NCBI RefSeq assembly: GCF_001750145.1 | Contig: NZ_CP015732.1 | Location: forward strand, 372,001-436,000 | Length of the DNA stretch: 64,000 nucleotides | From: Arthrobacter sp. U41 | Lineage (GTDB): Bacteria > Actinomycetota > Actinomycetes > Actinomycetales > Micrococcaceae | Reading direction: 5' to 3' | Shown: positions 52,843 to 63,481 of the stretch, in pieces | Layout of the letters: the number at the start of each line of letters is the position of its first letter | Position numbering within the stretch: position 1 is the first letter of the stretch | The notes under the pieces: generated by a model | The model's database searches: none | What the model saw: only the letters and a program-made list of their open reading frames with translations | What the model was told of the DNA's origin: nothing | Program-made: the position numbers and the translations under genes

Positions 52843-53475
52843 ATGCCGCAGGCACGAGTCCCGCTACTGGAAGTTGGAAAAACCTTGGAAGCGCTTCACC
52901 CCGTTCGGATCCTGACGGTCTGCACCGGCAACATCTGCCGCTCGCCGGTCGCCGAGCGCCTCCTGCAGGCCGGCCTGGACCAGGTTCAACCCGGCGCGTT
53001 TGTGGTGAGCAGCGCCGGAACCCGGGCCATGGTGGGCGATCCGATCCAGCCGCTCTCCGCGGAGATCATCAGGACGTACGGCGGAACGCCGGAGGGCTTT
53101 GCGGCCCGACAGCTGACGCCCAGGATCCTCAGGGAGTCCGATTTGGTGCTGGCGATGACCGCCAAACACCGCGGCGCCGTGATGCAGATGGACGCCTCCT
53201 TGCTGAAGCGGACCTTCACTATCCGCGAGTTCGCCCGGATGCTGGAGGTCCTTGGCCAGCGCGACGCGCCGTCCGCCGCCGTCGACCTTCCGGCGTTTTG
53301 GCGGGGACTCCCCGCCCGGGCGGCCTCCGCGCGGCACCTCGCGCTGGCCGCGGAAGCCGCCGACAACGATGTGGTGGATCCCTACCGGCGCGGGCCGGAG
53401 CTGTACAACCAGATGGAGGACGAGCTCGCCCCGGCCATCCTCGGCATTCTGCGGTTCGCCCGCGAGCACGGCTGA
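52843..53475 (+). CDS. Low-molecular-weight protein tyrosine phosphatase
   Basis: A 210-residue protein starting at ATG 52843. The P-loop VCTGNICRSPVAERLL (Cys27, Arg33) lies near the N-terminus and the general-acid DP pair at 179-180 (VVDPYRRGPELYNQM). Classic family length is about 150; an insert of some 40 residues at about 131-172 and an N-terminal extension of 20 account for the rest. In polysaccharide loci these enzymes remove phosphate from BY-kinases; two such kinases are in the window. Divergent from the secreted-protein gene. Confidence 0.88.
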   Translation: MPQARVPLLEVGKTLEALHPVRILTVCTGNICRSPVAERLLQAGLDQVQPGAFVVSSAGTRAMVGDPIQPLSAEIIRTYGGTPEGFAARQLTPRILRESDLVLAMTAKHRGAVMQMDASLLKRTFTIREFARMLEVLGQRDAPSAAVDLPAFWRGLPARAASARHLALAAEAADNDVVDPYRRGPELYNQMEDELAPAILGILRFAREHG

Positions 53476-53533
53476 CCATTTAATCTCCGTGCCGCCGGCA
53501 TCATCTGGCGGATGGCGGTGGTAGTGTCCGGCC

Positions 53534-54610
53534 ATGGGGATATCTCCGGAACCAGCAGCAGCCGCAGGCTCAGCCGCGGCACCGGGCGGAATGAACCGCC
53601 GTCGCACCATTGCCATCGCCGTCATCGCCGGGCTGGTGGTACTCGCCGTCGTCGTGGCAGCATTCCTGCTGAACCGGCCGCGCACCGAAACCGCGGCCCC
53701 GGTGGAAACCTCCGCCCCGGCGCCGGAGACCACACCGCCCGTAACGCCGGAGCCCACGCCCACCCCGACCCCGGATCCGCCGCCCACGGCACTGAACATC
53801 CTGCTGATCGGCAGCGACAGCCGCGTGAACGATCGGGCGGTCGCGGCCTCCGGCGGGACCTCGGACCAGCGCGGGGACGCCCTCGTCTTCGTCCATCTCC
53901 CGGCGGACCGCCAGAGTGTCTATGGCATCTCCCTCATGCGTGACCTGTGGGTGGACATCCCCGGCTACGGCGGGGGAAAGGTCAACGCCGGGCTCGAACT
54001 GGGCGGGGTGCCGCTTATGACGCAGACCGTGGAGGCCCTGCTCGGCCAGCACATCGACCACACCGTGATGGCGGACTTCCAGGGCTTCGCCGCCATGACC
54101 GATGCCCTCGGCGGCGTCGACGTCGACATCAAGCGGCCCTTCCAGGGCACGATCGACGACTTCGTGAATTTTCCGCCGGGTGTGAACAGGCTCAACGGCT
54201 CGCAGGCCCTGGCCTTTGTCCGGGAGCGCAAAGCGTTCGCGGACGGCGACTACCAGCGGGTCCGGAACCAGCAGACCTTTATCAAGGCTCTGATGGCCAA
54301 GATGGCGGCTGAGGGCGGACTGTCGGACCGCAACACCGTGAAGCAGCTGGTGGCGACCGTCCTCCCGCACGTCACGGTGGACCCCGGGCTCACGGTGGAG
54401 ACGCTGGAACGGCTCGCCTTCAGCCTGCGCAGCACGGCCCCCGGCAGCGGGGTTTTCTTTACACTCCCCACTGCCGGCGTCGGGACCACCACCAGCGGCC
54501 AGTCGGTGATCTGGCAGAACCCCGCCGCCACCGCGGCCGTGTCCGCCGCGCTGTCTTCCGGGACTTTGGCCGACTACGTCGCCGCCAACGGCCTGCAGAA
54601 CGGCAACTGA
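53534..54610 (+). CDS. LytR-CpsA-Psr (LCP) family ligase
   Basis: A 358-residue protein. Short cytoplasmic head, membrane helix at about 28-50 (TIAIAVIAGLVVLAVVVAAF), Pro/Thr linker, and an LCP domain from about residue 94: NILLIGSDSRVNDR, RGDALVFVHLPADRQSVYGI, SLMRDLWVDIPGYG, KVNAGLELGGVPLM, GGVDVDI and QALAFVRERKAFADGDYQRV with its RxR...D.RxxRQ-like segment. LCP enzymes transfer undecaprenyl-linked polymers to peptidoglycan. Here it could attach the locus polysaccharide. It begins 58 bases after the phosphatase gene. Confidence 0.92.
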   Translation: MGISPEPAAAAGSAAAPGGMNRRRTIAIAVIAGLVVLAVVVAAFLLNRPRTETAAPVETSAPAPETTPPVTPEPTPTPTPDPPPTALNILLIGSDSRVNDRAVAASGGTSDQRGDALVFVHLPADRQSVYGISLMRDLWVDIPGYGGGKVNAGLELGGVPLMTQTVEALLGQHIDHTVMADFQGFAAMTDALGGVDVDIKRPFQGTIDDFVNFPPGVNRLNGSQALAFVRERKAFADGDYQRVRNQQTFIKALMAKMAAEGGLSDRNTVKQLVATVLPHVTVDPGLTVETLERLAFSLRSTAPGSGVFFTLPTAGVGTTTSGQSVIWQNPAATAAVSAALSSGTLADYVAANGLQNGN

Positions 54611-54653
54611 CTGCCCCGCCGGGGCCGTGGCTACGGCCCCAAGTGAACCTGCG

Positions 54654-56075
54654 CTAGTCAGCCAGGACGTCAGCGAGGTAGTCCGCCAGGGGTTCTTTCA
54701 CGTGCCTCGGCTGGAACCCGCTTGCCTGGATCTTGTGCAGGGGCAGCAGGCTATTAAGAGGCCGTGGCGCCGCAGCTTTGCCTTGGAAGTATTCCTCCGT
54801 GCTGACGCCTGTCACGGCGGTCCGGGATCCCCCGGAGAGTTCGAACACATCCGCGGCGATGTCGGCCCAGGACTGGGAGGGCCCGTCGTTGCTGAGGTTG
54901 TAGATCCCATACGGGGCGCCCGTGGCGAGCAGGTGGCGGATACCCGCGGCGATGTCCTCGGTGAAGCTGAGCCGGCCGGTCTGGTCGTTGACCACCTGCG
55001 GCGCTATGCCGCGTTTCGCCAGGGAGGCCATGGTGCGGACGAAGTTGTTGCCGTCGCCGATGACCCAGCTGGTGCGCACGATGTAGTGCCGGGGCACCAC
55101 GCTGACGGCGGCGTCGCCGGCGGCCTTGGTCTGGCCGTAGACGCCCAGGGGCGAGACTGGCTCGTCTTCGGGGTGGATCTCACGGGTGCCGTCGAAGACG
55201 TAGTCGGAGGAGACGTGCACCAGGGTCAGGTTGTGCTCGACGGCGGTGCGGGCCAGGCGGGCGACGGCGGTGACGTTGATGGCCCAGGCGGCCCTGCGGC
55301 CTTCGGGGGTTTCGGCGGCGTCCACGGCGGTGTAGGCGGCGGCGTTGATGATGGTGGCGTAGTTTTTCCAGGTCCGGGCGGTGAAGGACTCCTCGGTGCC
55401 GAGGTCGAATTCCGCCCGGCCGGCGAACTCGACGGACGGGTCGCCGTCGTAGAGTTTCCGCAGCGCCGTGCCGAGCTGGCCGTCGGCGCCGACAACGAGG
55501 GTTTTCTTCGGCGGCATCGGGGCCACGTCCGCGAGCCGGGGGTGGTTTTTGTCCTTCTCGGAGAGTTCGGCCTGGTCCAGCGGGACCGGCCAGGGGATCG
55601 CGGCACTCTCGTCGGCGAGGTTCAGGAAGGTGTACCGGCCCTGGGCGTCGGCGGACCAGTGGTCGTTGACGAGGTAGGTGTAGGCGGTGTTGTCTTCCAG
55701 GGTCTGGAACGCGTTGCCCACCCCGCGCGGGATGAAAATCGCCTGGCTGGCATCCAGTTCGGCGGTGAACACCGCGCCGAAGGACGGTCCCTCGCGCAGG
55801 TCCACCCAGGCCCCGAAGATCCGGCCGGTGGCGACGGAGATGAACTTGTCCCACGGCTCGGCGTGGATCCCGCGGGTCGTGCCGGCCTTTTCGTTGAACG
55901 AGATGTTGTTCTGCACCGGCGCGAAGTCCGGCAGGCCCAGGGCCAGCATCTTTTCCCGCTGCCAGTTCTCCTTGAACCAGCCCCGGTTATCACCATGGAC
56001 CGGCAGGTCGTACAGGACCACGCCGGGAATCGGGGTGTGGTGCGCGGTGAGCTTTTTCGAGAACTCGATCGGCAT
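54654..56075 (-). CDS. rmlCD: RmlC-RmlD fusion: dTDP-4-keto-rhamnose 3,5-epimerase and reductase
   Basis: A 473-residue bifunctional protein. Residues 1-185 are a cupin-type RmlC (GVVLYDLPVHGDNRGWFKEN, VQNNISFNEKAGTTRGIHAE, PRGVGNAFQTLEDNTAYTYL with its catalytic His/Tyr region). Residues 190-473 are an SDR-type RmlD (LVVGADGQLGTALRKL, VHVSSDYVFDGTREIHPEDE, GVYGQTKAAGDAAV). It performs the last two steps to dTDP-L-rhamnose. The fusion is common in Arthrobacter relatives. It lies three bases after rmlB in the same operon. Confidence 0.92.
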   Translation of the reverse strand: MPIEFSKKLTAHHTPIPGVVLYDLPVHGDNRGWFKENWQREKMLALGLPDFAPVQNNISFNEKAGTTRGIHAEPWDKFISVATGRIFGAWVDLREGPSFGAVFTAELDASQAIFIPRGVGNAFQTLEDNTAYTYLVNDHWSADAQGRYTFLNLADESAAIPWPVPLDQAELSEKDKNHPRLADVAPMPPKKTLVVGADGQLGTALRKLYDGDPSVEFAGRAEFDLGTEESFTARTWKNYATIINAAAYTAVDAAETPEGRRAAWAINVTAVARLARTAVEHNLTLVHVSSDYVFDGTREIHPEDEPVSPLGVYGQTKAAGDAAVSVVPRHYIVRTSWVIGDGNNFVRTMASLAKRGIAPQVVNDQTGRLSFTEDIAAGIRHLLATGAPYGIYNLSNDGPSQSWADIAADVFELSGGSRTAVTGVSTEEYFQGKAAAPRPLNSLLPLHKIQASGFQPRHVKEPLADYLADVLAD

Positions 56076-56078
56076 AAT

Positions 56079-58016
<1,938 letters not shown>

Positions 58017-58112
58017 CACCGGACCGCCGCGGGGCCGACTCTGCGAGGCGGCCGAATACCCCCGTGGCGAAAGTGGGCGCCACGCGCCGGATGGCTCTAT
58101 ATATTGGGGAGC

Positions 58113-60356
58113 ATGACTGAGACTCCCGCCATTGATGGCCCATCCATCGCCGTGGAAAAATCCGCTGTAGCCGCACCCGTGGCCAAGAAAATCCCCGCCC
58201 TCCGCACACACCACGGAGATGCCTTCGAGGACAGCTATGAGTGGCTGCGGAACAAGGAATCCGCCGAGGTCGTGGAGCTGCTCAAGGCCGAGAACGCCTA
58301 CCAGGAGGCAGTGACGGCCCACCAGGAGCCGCTGCGCGAGGCCATCTTCCAGGAGATCAAGGCCCGCACCCAGGAGACGGACCTCTCCGTTCCCAACCGC
58401 AAGGACGGCTGGTGGTACTACACCCGCTCGGTGGAGGGCAAGGAATACGGCATCCAGTGCCGCGTCCGGGCCCGGGACACCGGGGACCGCGTCGCCGACT
58501 GGACTCCCCCCGCCGTCGAGGTTGGCGTCGAGATTCCGGGCGAGGAAATCCTGCTGGACGGCAACGTCGAGGCGGAGGGCAAGCCGTTCTTCGCCGTCGG
58601 CGGTGCCGCCGTGACCATCGACGGGAACCTCTACGCCTACGCCGTGGACAATTCCGGCGACGAGCGCTTCACCCTGCGCATCAAGGACCTGCGGACCGGG
58701 GAACTCCTTCCCGACGTGATCGAGAACGTCTTCTACGGCATCTCCTTCTCCCCCGACGGCACCCGGATCTTCTACACCGTGGTGGACGACTCCTGGCGGC
58801 CCTACCAGGTGAAGTCCCATGTCCTGGGCACGCCCGTCGCCGGTGACGAGGTCATCTACCAGGAGGACGACGTCGCCATGTGGCTGGGCTTCGAGCTCTC
58901 CGCCGACCGGCGCCACCTTGTCCTGGGCATCGGCTGCTCGGAATTCAGCGAGACCCGGCTGCTGCGCTTCGACGCGCTCGACGCCGGACTCCGCACCGTG
59001 ATCTCCCGGGACGAACGCATCCTCTACGAGGCCGAGCCGTTCCTCCTCACGGACGCCTCGGGGAAGCAGTCCGAGGTCATCGTCCTGACCCACAACCGGG
59101 ACGCCATCAACTCCATGGTCTCCCTCGTGGACCCGGCCGAGCTCGCCAAGCCGGTCGCCGAGCAGCACTGGACGACCGTCGTCGAGCACTCCGATGAGGT
59201 GCGCGTCAACGGCGCCGGGGTCACCTCGACGCACCTGGTGGTCTCCATCCGCAAAGACACGATCGAGCGCGTGCAGGTCCTGTCGCTGACCGGGCTGGGC
59301 ACGCCGGAGCAGGGCGCGCCGGTGGAGCCCGCCTTCGAGGAGGAGCTCTACACCGCAGGCGTGGCCGGCTCCGACTACGACGCCCCCGTGATCCGGATGG
59401 GCTACACCTCCTACTTCACCCCGACCCGGGTCTACGACTTTGTGCTGCCCACCACGGAGCAGCCCGCCGGCCAACTGCTGCTGCGCAAGGAAAGCCCCGT
59501 GCTCGGCGGCTACTCCTCCGCCGACTATGTCGCCACCCGTGAGTGGGCCGTGGCTTCCGACGGGACCCGGATCCCGCTCTCCGTGCTCCGGCACGCCTCG
59601 GTGAAGCGCGACTCCACCGCCGCGGGCCTGGTGTACGGATACGGCTCCTACGAGATGAGCATGGATCCCGGCTTCGGCATCCCACGGCTCTCGCTGCTGG
59701 ACCGGGGCATCGTGTTCGTGATCGCGCACATCCGCGGCGGCGGGGAACTGGGCCGGCACTGGTACGACACCGGCAAGAAGCTGCAGAAGAAGAACACCTT
59801 CACCGACTTCATCGCGGCCACCGACTGGCTGGCGGAGTCCGGCTGGGTGGACCCGGCCCGGATCGCGGCCATGGGCGGCTCGGCCGGCGGCCTGCTGATG
59901 GGCGCGGTCGCCAACCTGGCACCGGAGAAGTACGCGGCGATCGTGGCCGCCGTGCCGTTCGTGGACGCCCTGACCACCATCCTGGATCCGGAACTGCCGC
60001 TCTCGGCGCTGGAGTGGGAGGAGTGGGGCAACCCGATCACCGACCGCGCCGTGTACGAGTACATGAAGTCCTATACGCCGTACGAGAACGTCCGCGCGGT
60101 GGCGTACCCCAAAATCGCCGCGGTCACCTCGTTTAATGACACGCGGGTGCTGTACGTGGAGCCCGCCAAATGGGTGCAGCGGCTGCGCGAACTCAACACC
60201 GGCAGCGAGCCGATCGTGATGAAGATCGAGATGGAGGGCGGCCACGGCGGCGCCTCCGGCCGGTACGTGCAGTGGAAGGAACGCGCCTGGGACTACGCCT
60301 TCGTCGCCGACTCCCTGGGCGCGACCGAGCTCCTGCCGGGCGCCGGGGTCAAGTAA
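58113..60356 (+). CDS. S9-family serine peptidase (oligopeptidase B-like)
   Basis: A 747-residue prolyl-oligopeptidase-type enzyme; ATG 58113 follows GGGGAG closely (a TTG at 58104 is less likely). Residues about 80-440 form the beta-propeller that limits access. The hydrolase domain has YGSYEMSMDPGFG, IAHIRGGGELGRHWYDTGKK (a family signature), Ser590 in AMGGSAGGLLMGAVANL and the histidine in MEGGHGGASGR. The Arg-specific protease II branch is the best fit. Cytoplasmic (no signal). Stands alone after rmlA. Confidence 0.9.
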   Translation: MTETPAIDGPSIAVEKSAVAAPVAKKIPALRTHHGDAFEDSYEWLRNKESAEVVELLKAENAYQEAVTAHQEPLREAIFQEIKARTQETDLSVPNRKDGWWYYTRSVEGKEYGIQCRVRARDTGDRVADWTPPAVEVGVEIPGEEILLDGNVEAEGKPFFAVGGAAVTIDGNLYAYAVDNSGDERFTLRIKDLRTGELLPDVIENVFYGISFSPDGTRIFYTVVDDSWRPYQVKSHVLGTPVAGDEVIYQEDDVAMWLGFELSADRRHLVLGIGCSEFSETRLLRFDALDAGLRTVISRDERILYEAEPFLLTDASGKQSEVIVLTHNRDAINSMVSLVDPAELAKPVAEQHWTTVVEHSDEVRVNGAGVTSTHLVVSIRKDTIERVQVLSLTGLGTPEQGAPVEPAFEEELYTAGVAGSDYDAPVIRMGYTSYFTPTRVYDFVLPTTEQPAGQLLLRKESPVLGGYSSADYVATREWAVASDGTRIPLSVLRHASVKRDSTAAGLVYGYGSYEMSMDPGFGIPRLSLLDRGIVFVIAHIRGGGELGRHWYDTGKKLQKKNTFTDFIAATDWLAESGWVDPARIAAMGGSAGGLLMGAVANLAPEKYAAIVAAVPFVDALTTILDPELPLSALEWEEWGNPITDRAVYEYMKSYTPYENVRAVAYPKIAAVTSFNDTRVLYVEPAKWVQRLRELNTGSEPIVMKIEMEGGHGGASGRYVQWKERAWDYAFVADSLGATELLPGAGVK

Positions 60357-60374
60357 GGGGTCCTTCTCCTCTCG

Positions 60375-60434
60375 ATCGGTTGCTCCGTAACCGCCCTTTT
60401 GAGCCCGGATAAGGGCGGGTGCGGAGCAACCGAT
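60375..60434. terminator. Long two-part hairpin after the S9 peptidase gene
   Basis: A perfect 13-pair outer stem (ATCGGTTGCTCCG with CGGAGCAACCGAT), a 3-by-3 internal loop, a perfect 8-pair inner stem (CCGCCCTT/AAGGGCGG) and a 12-base loop, 20 bases after the stop. No T-run follows, so a terminator role is probable but not certain; a mobile REP-like sequence is the alternative. Confidence 0.6.
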
Positions 60435-60480
60435 TGTGCTCGCCGGGCTCGCCCGCGCCGGGTGCTCACCGATTCGTCAC

Positions 60481-60515
60481 AGATGGCCGCTATGGAGCTT
60501 TCATAGCGGCCATCT
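60481..60515. terminator. Second hairpin between convergent genes
   Basis: AGATGGCCGCTATG pairs perfectly with CATAGCGGCCATCT (14 pairs) around a 7-base loop. It follows the first hairpin by 46 bases and may terminate the ROK transcript coming from the other side. T content after the stem is low on both strands. Confidence 0.6.
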
Positions 60516-60705
60516 TCGTCGAATCGTTGGGGCAAGGGCTTCCGTTCCGACGATAACAATTTACGGGCCTCCCGGAGATCCTTGCCCGGCACTTCCCCGA
60601 AGCATCGACTAGCCCTGTGCAAGATTTGCTCGCCCACTGCAGCCGCCTTTGGTGGCCCTGAGTTCAACGACTTCGCCCATTAGATATCTGTCTCCGTCGG
60701 GCATT

Positions 60706-61959
60706 TCACCTTTTATGCGCACCGCGAAAGGAGAGGGTGCCGAGGCTTGCGGGATCGGCCAATACCCGTGTAAACGCCAGCTCTGCGGCTCCGATCATCA
60801 TCAGGTCCGAACCCAAGGCCGCCCGGTGGATCTTTGCCTGGCTGACCGGGCCCTCCAGAGCCTGGGAGAGGAGTAGATTGTCCAGTGTTCCGGGGGAAAG
60901 TGCGTACAGAACACCCAGAAATCCGTCGAGAATTATCGCTTCCGGGTTGAACGTGTTAACCGCGTTCCGCAGGGCTATTGCCAGATATCCCAGCTGCCGT
61001 GTCACTTCCACTGCCACTTCCGGGCTTCCGCTATTTTGGAGAGCTTGTTCGAGCTGGGATACATCGCCGCCGGTCAGCCCGGCAAGTTTGAAGAGCCGTG
61101 ACTGCGAGACCTCGGTCTCCAGGCAACCCGTAGCGCCGCAGTGACAGGTGCTCCCTGATGTGCGGACAAAGGTATGCCCCAGTTCCCCCGCATATCCCGA
61201 GGCACCGCGCAGCAGTGCGCCGTCGGAGATCACACCTCCGCCGATGCCACTGGCACCGCCATTGAGGTAGACCAAGTTTTGCCGTCCGGCGCCCGCGCCG
61301 AAGATGAGTTCGGCTTCTGCAGCCAGGGAAGCGTCGTTAGCGGCCTCGCAGGGGTAGCCCGTGGCCTCACTCAGCATCGTCGCTACGGGTTCATTTCGCC
61401 AGCCCAAGTGCGGGGCGTGTCGAACCACGCCCTCAGCCCGGTGTACCAAGCCCGGCACAGCCACTCCGATCCCCGTAATGCGGTAGGACGTATCGAGTTC
61501 TGAACGCATACCTTCGATAACTGCCGCAGCAATATTGACGGCTTCCCTCGCCGTGGGAATCCGTTCTGTGTCAAACCGGATCTTCTTTCGGACTGTCCCG
61601 CCGAGGCTCACCAGCCCGATTGTCACTGCATCGATCTCCGGATTGACAGCAAGTGCCGCCGTCGCCTGGCTGGGGCGCACCTCGGGGCTGGGCCTGCCCA
61701 CGTGGGCTTCGCCAGAAGGGGCCGATTCGTAGACTAAGCCCAATGCAACGAGTTGTCCGATCAGGGTCCCTACCGTGGACCGGTTCAGCCCGGTCCGCTT
61801 GGTCAGCTGTGCCCGACTGAGGACGCCGTGGTGATGGACCAAGGATGTGATGAGGGACAGGTTGTTCCGTCTAGAAGGATCTGGCTCGCTGGACGGCAGT
61901 AGTGGCTCTGTGAGTGACGGCGGCGGTGTGGCGGGCCGTTGGGTTTGGGAGGGCATCAA
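60706..61959 (-). CDS. ROK-family transcriptional regulator (XylR-like)
   Basis: A 417-residue protein. N-terminal winged helix (LITSLVHHHGVLSRAQLTKR, GLNRSTVGTLIGQLVALGLV), then a ROK sugar-kinase-like domain: ITGIGVAVPGLVHRAEGVVR, GASGIGGGVISDGALLRGAS, YAGELGHTFV with the zinc motif CHCGATGCLE. Lack of an obvious kinase role and the HTH make it a repressor answering to a sugar. Next to alditol oxidase and divergent xylA it probably controls xylose or related polyol use. Start at 61959 or the second ATG. Confidence 0.9.
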   Translation of the reverse strand: MMPSQTQRPATPPPSLTEPLLPSSEPDPSRRNNLSLITSLVHHHGVLSRAQLTKRTGLNRSTVGTLIGQLVALGLVYESAPSGEAHVGRPSPEVRPSQATAALAVNPEIDAVTIGLVSLGGTVRKKIRFDTERIPTAREAVNIAAAVIEGMRSELDTSYRITGIGVAVPGLVHRAEGVVRHAPHLGWRNEPVATMLSEATGYPCEAANDASLAAEAELIFGAGAGRQNLVYLNGGASGIGGGVISDGALLRGASGYAGELGHTFVRTSGSTCHCGATGCLETEVSQSRLFKLAGLTGGDVSQLEQALQNSGSPEVAVEVTRQLGYLAIALRNAVNTFNPEAIILDGFLGVLYALSPGTLDNLLLSQALEGPVSQAKIHRAALGSDLMMIGAAELAFTRVLADPASLGTLSFRGAHKR

Positions 61960-61969
61960 CGGGACGATA

Positions 61970-63238
61970 TCAGTTACCGAACACGGCGCGGCTGAGGAAG
62001 CTGTTGCGGAACTTCCCGGTGGGGTCTAAGCGGTCCGCCAGCGCAGTGAAGTCGTCAAAACGCGGGTACAGGGGCGCGAGCGAGGCCCGACCGCCGTCGA
62101 ATAGCTTGCCCCAATGCGGCCGGGCTGCGAATGGGGCCAGCTCCGCTTCGAGCAGGGGCAGTATTAGTTGAACGGCCGGCAGGTCCTGGCGCCAGGTGAA
62201 GTGAAGGCCGATGCCGTCACGGCCGTAGTTAGGGCTCAGCCACAGCTTGTCCGCCGCAATGGTGCGGATTTCGCTGACCAGCAGCAGCGGGGTCACCACG
62301 TCCGCGAGCTTGCGCATGGTGCGCAGGGCGCCCACTGCGTGCTCGCGCGGGATCAGGTATTCGCTTTGCAGTTCATCGCCCTTGCTCGGGGTGAATTCCA
62401 GCCGGAAGTGGGCCAGCCTGTCGGACCAAGGACCCGGAATGCCGAGTTGCTGCGTGCAGTTCCTGCCGGAGACCCCTGGAAGCGGATGCATGGCCGCAAC
62501 CGCCGGAGTACCGCCGAAAAAAGCTGACGGCACGTCGGTAGCCACGGGGTCGCCGACGCGACTCTTGAGCCAGGCCTGCCCCACGGTTCCTCCGCTCCAG
62601 TCGGTGAACAGGCTCACGCTGTAGGCAGCGGACGTCACCTGATCAAAGTCCTCCAGCACCTGCTCCCAGTCCAGGCTTTCAATTACCTGTTGGCCGATTC
62701 GGAAGCTGGGCTCGATGTCTAGGGTCACGCGCGTGACTATGCCTAGGGCACCCAATCCGACCACCATGCCGTCGAAGTCGACGTCGCCGCGTCGGACCGT
62801 GAGGATGTTGCCGTCCGCAGTGATCATTTCCAGTCCTGAGACTGCGGTGGCCAGGTTGCCGTTCGTATCTCCAGAGCCGTGTGTAGCCGTGGCAACTGCT
62901 CCGGCCACTGTGATGTGTGGCAACGAGGCCAAGTTATGCAGGGCGAAGCCGAGGCGTTCGAGCTCGCTCGCGAGCTTCCCGTAGTGCGTTCCCCCGCTGA
63001 CGGTCACCGTCATTTTGCGTACGTCGACACTAATTTCAGGGCCAAGCCGGTCAAGAACGACCAGTGGCCCCGAACTGTCCGCGATGTCGTTGAAGGAATG
63101 CCTGGACCCCAAGGGCCGTATCTTAGAGGCCCTAGCCACCCTCTCCTGCAGTTCTTCCAGGCTGCCCGGGTGGGCGATCTCCGGAGCTTGGTAGCCGTAG
63201 TTGCCAGCCCAATTTCGTTCGGTCACAAGCTGATCCAT
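61970..63238 (-). CDS. FAD-linked alditol/xylitol oxidase
   Basis: About 422 residues from ATG 63238; ATG 63283 would add 15 residues, and neither has a strong ribosome site. TERNWAGNYGYQAPEI at the N-terminus, RPLGSRHSFNDIADSSGPL with the histidine that carries covalent FAD in alditol oxidases, and VAGAVATATHGSGDTNGN of the PCMH-type FAD domain. The C-terminal ALO domain contains LHFTWRQDLPAV and HWGKLFDGG, ending with YPRFDDFTALADRLDPTGKF. It oxidises sugar alcohols such as xylitol or sorbitol with oxygen, giving peroxide. The ROK gene follows after 10 bases. Confidence 0.87.
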   Translation of the reverse strand: MDQLVTERNWAGNYGYQAPEIAHPGSLEELQERVARASKIRPLGSRHSFNDIADSSGPLVVLDRLGPEISVDVRKMTVTVSGGTHYGKLASELERLGFALHNLASLPHITVAGAVATATHGSGDTNGNLATAVSGLEMITADGNILTVRRGDVDFDGMVVGLGALGIVTRVTLDIEPSFRIGQQVIESLDWEQVLEDFDQVTSAAYSVSLFTDWSGGTVGQAWLKSRVGDPVATDVPSAFFGGTPAVAAMHPLPGVSGRNCTQQLGIPGPWSDRLAHFRLEFTPSKGDELQSEYLIPREHAVGALRTMRKLADVVTPLLLVSEIRTIAADKLWLSPNYGRDGIGLHFTWRQDLPAVQLILPLLEAELAPFAARPHWGKLFDGGRASLAPLYPRFDDFTALADRLDPTGKFRNSFLSRAVFGN

Positions 63239-63373
63239 CGTAGTTTCATCCCGGTCCGGATATCGCAGCAATGTTTGATGCATGAAACAACATAATAGTC
63301 CCCGCGACGCAAAACGACATCTTTTATCGCCCCCAAAAACGGTCGGGTCAGGACTTTGCCCTTGGCCAGCCTC

Positions 63374-63401
63374 TTGACATCAAGGGGAATAGCAATATGT
63401 T
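63374..63401 (+). promoter_or_regulatory. xylA: Probable xylA promoter
   Basis: A perfect -35 TTGACA at 63374-63379 and TATGTT at 63396-63401 with 16 bases between, about 75 bases before the xylA ATG. The region 63284-63481 also has to serve the divergent oxidase/ROK pair. No palindromic ROK operator could be pinned down by eye. Confidence 0.5.
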
Positions 63402-63481
63402 TGTCTTCGGAACAATTTACTGTGATCGCCGTTGGAAGGTGACCGCAGCACATCCAGCCCCTATATCTCCCGGAGCATTCA

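Larger units (their letters stand above)
60357..60705. other. Intergenic region with two long hairpins
   Basis: No gene. Convergent S9 peptidase (plus) and ROK regulator (minus) genes end on its two sides. Contents: a long two-part hairpin at 60375-60434 and a 14-pair hairpin at 60481-60515, described separately. The remaining 60516-60705 shows nothing that I can name. Confidence 0.7.
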
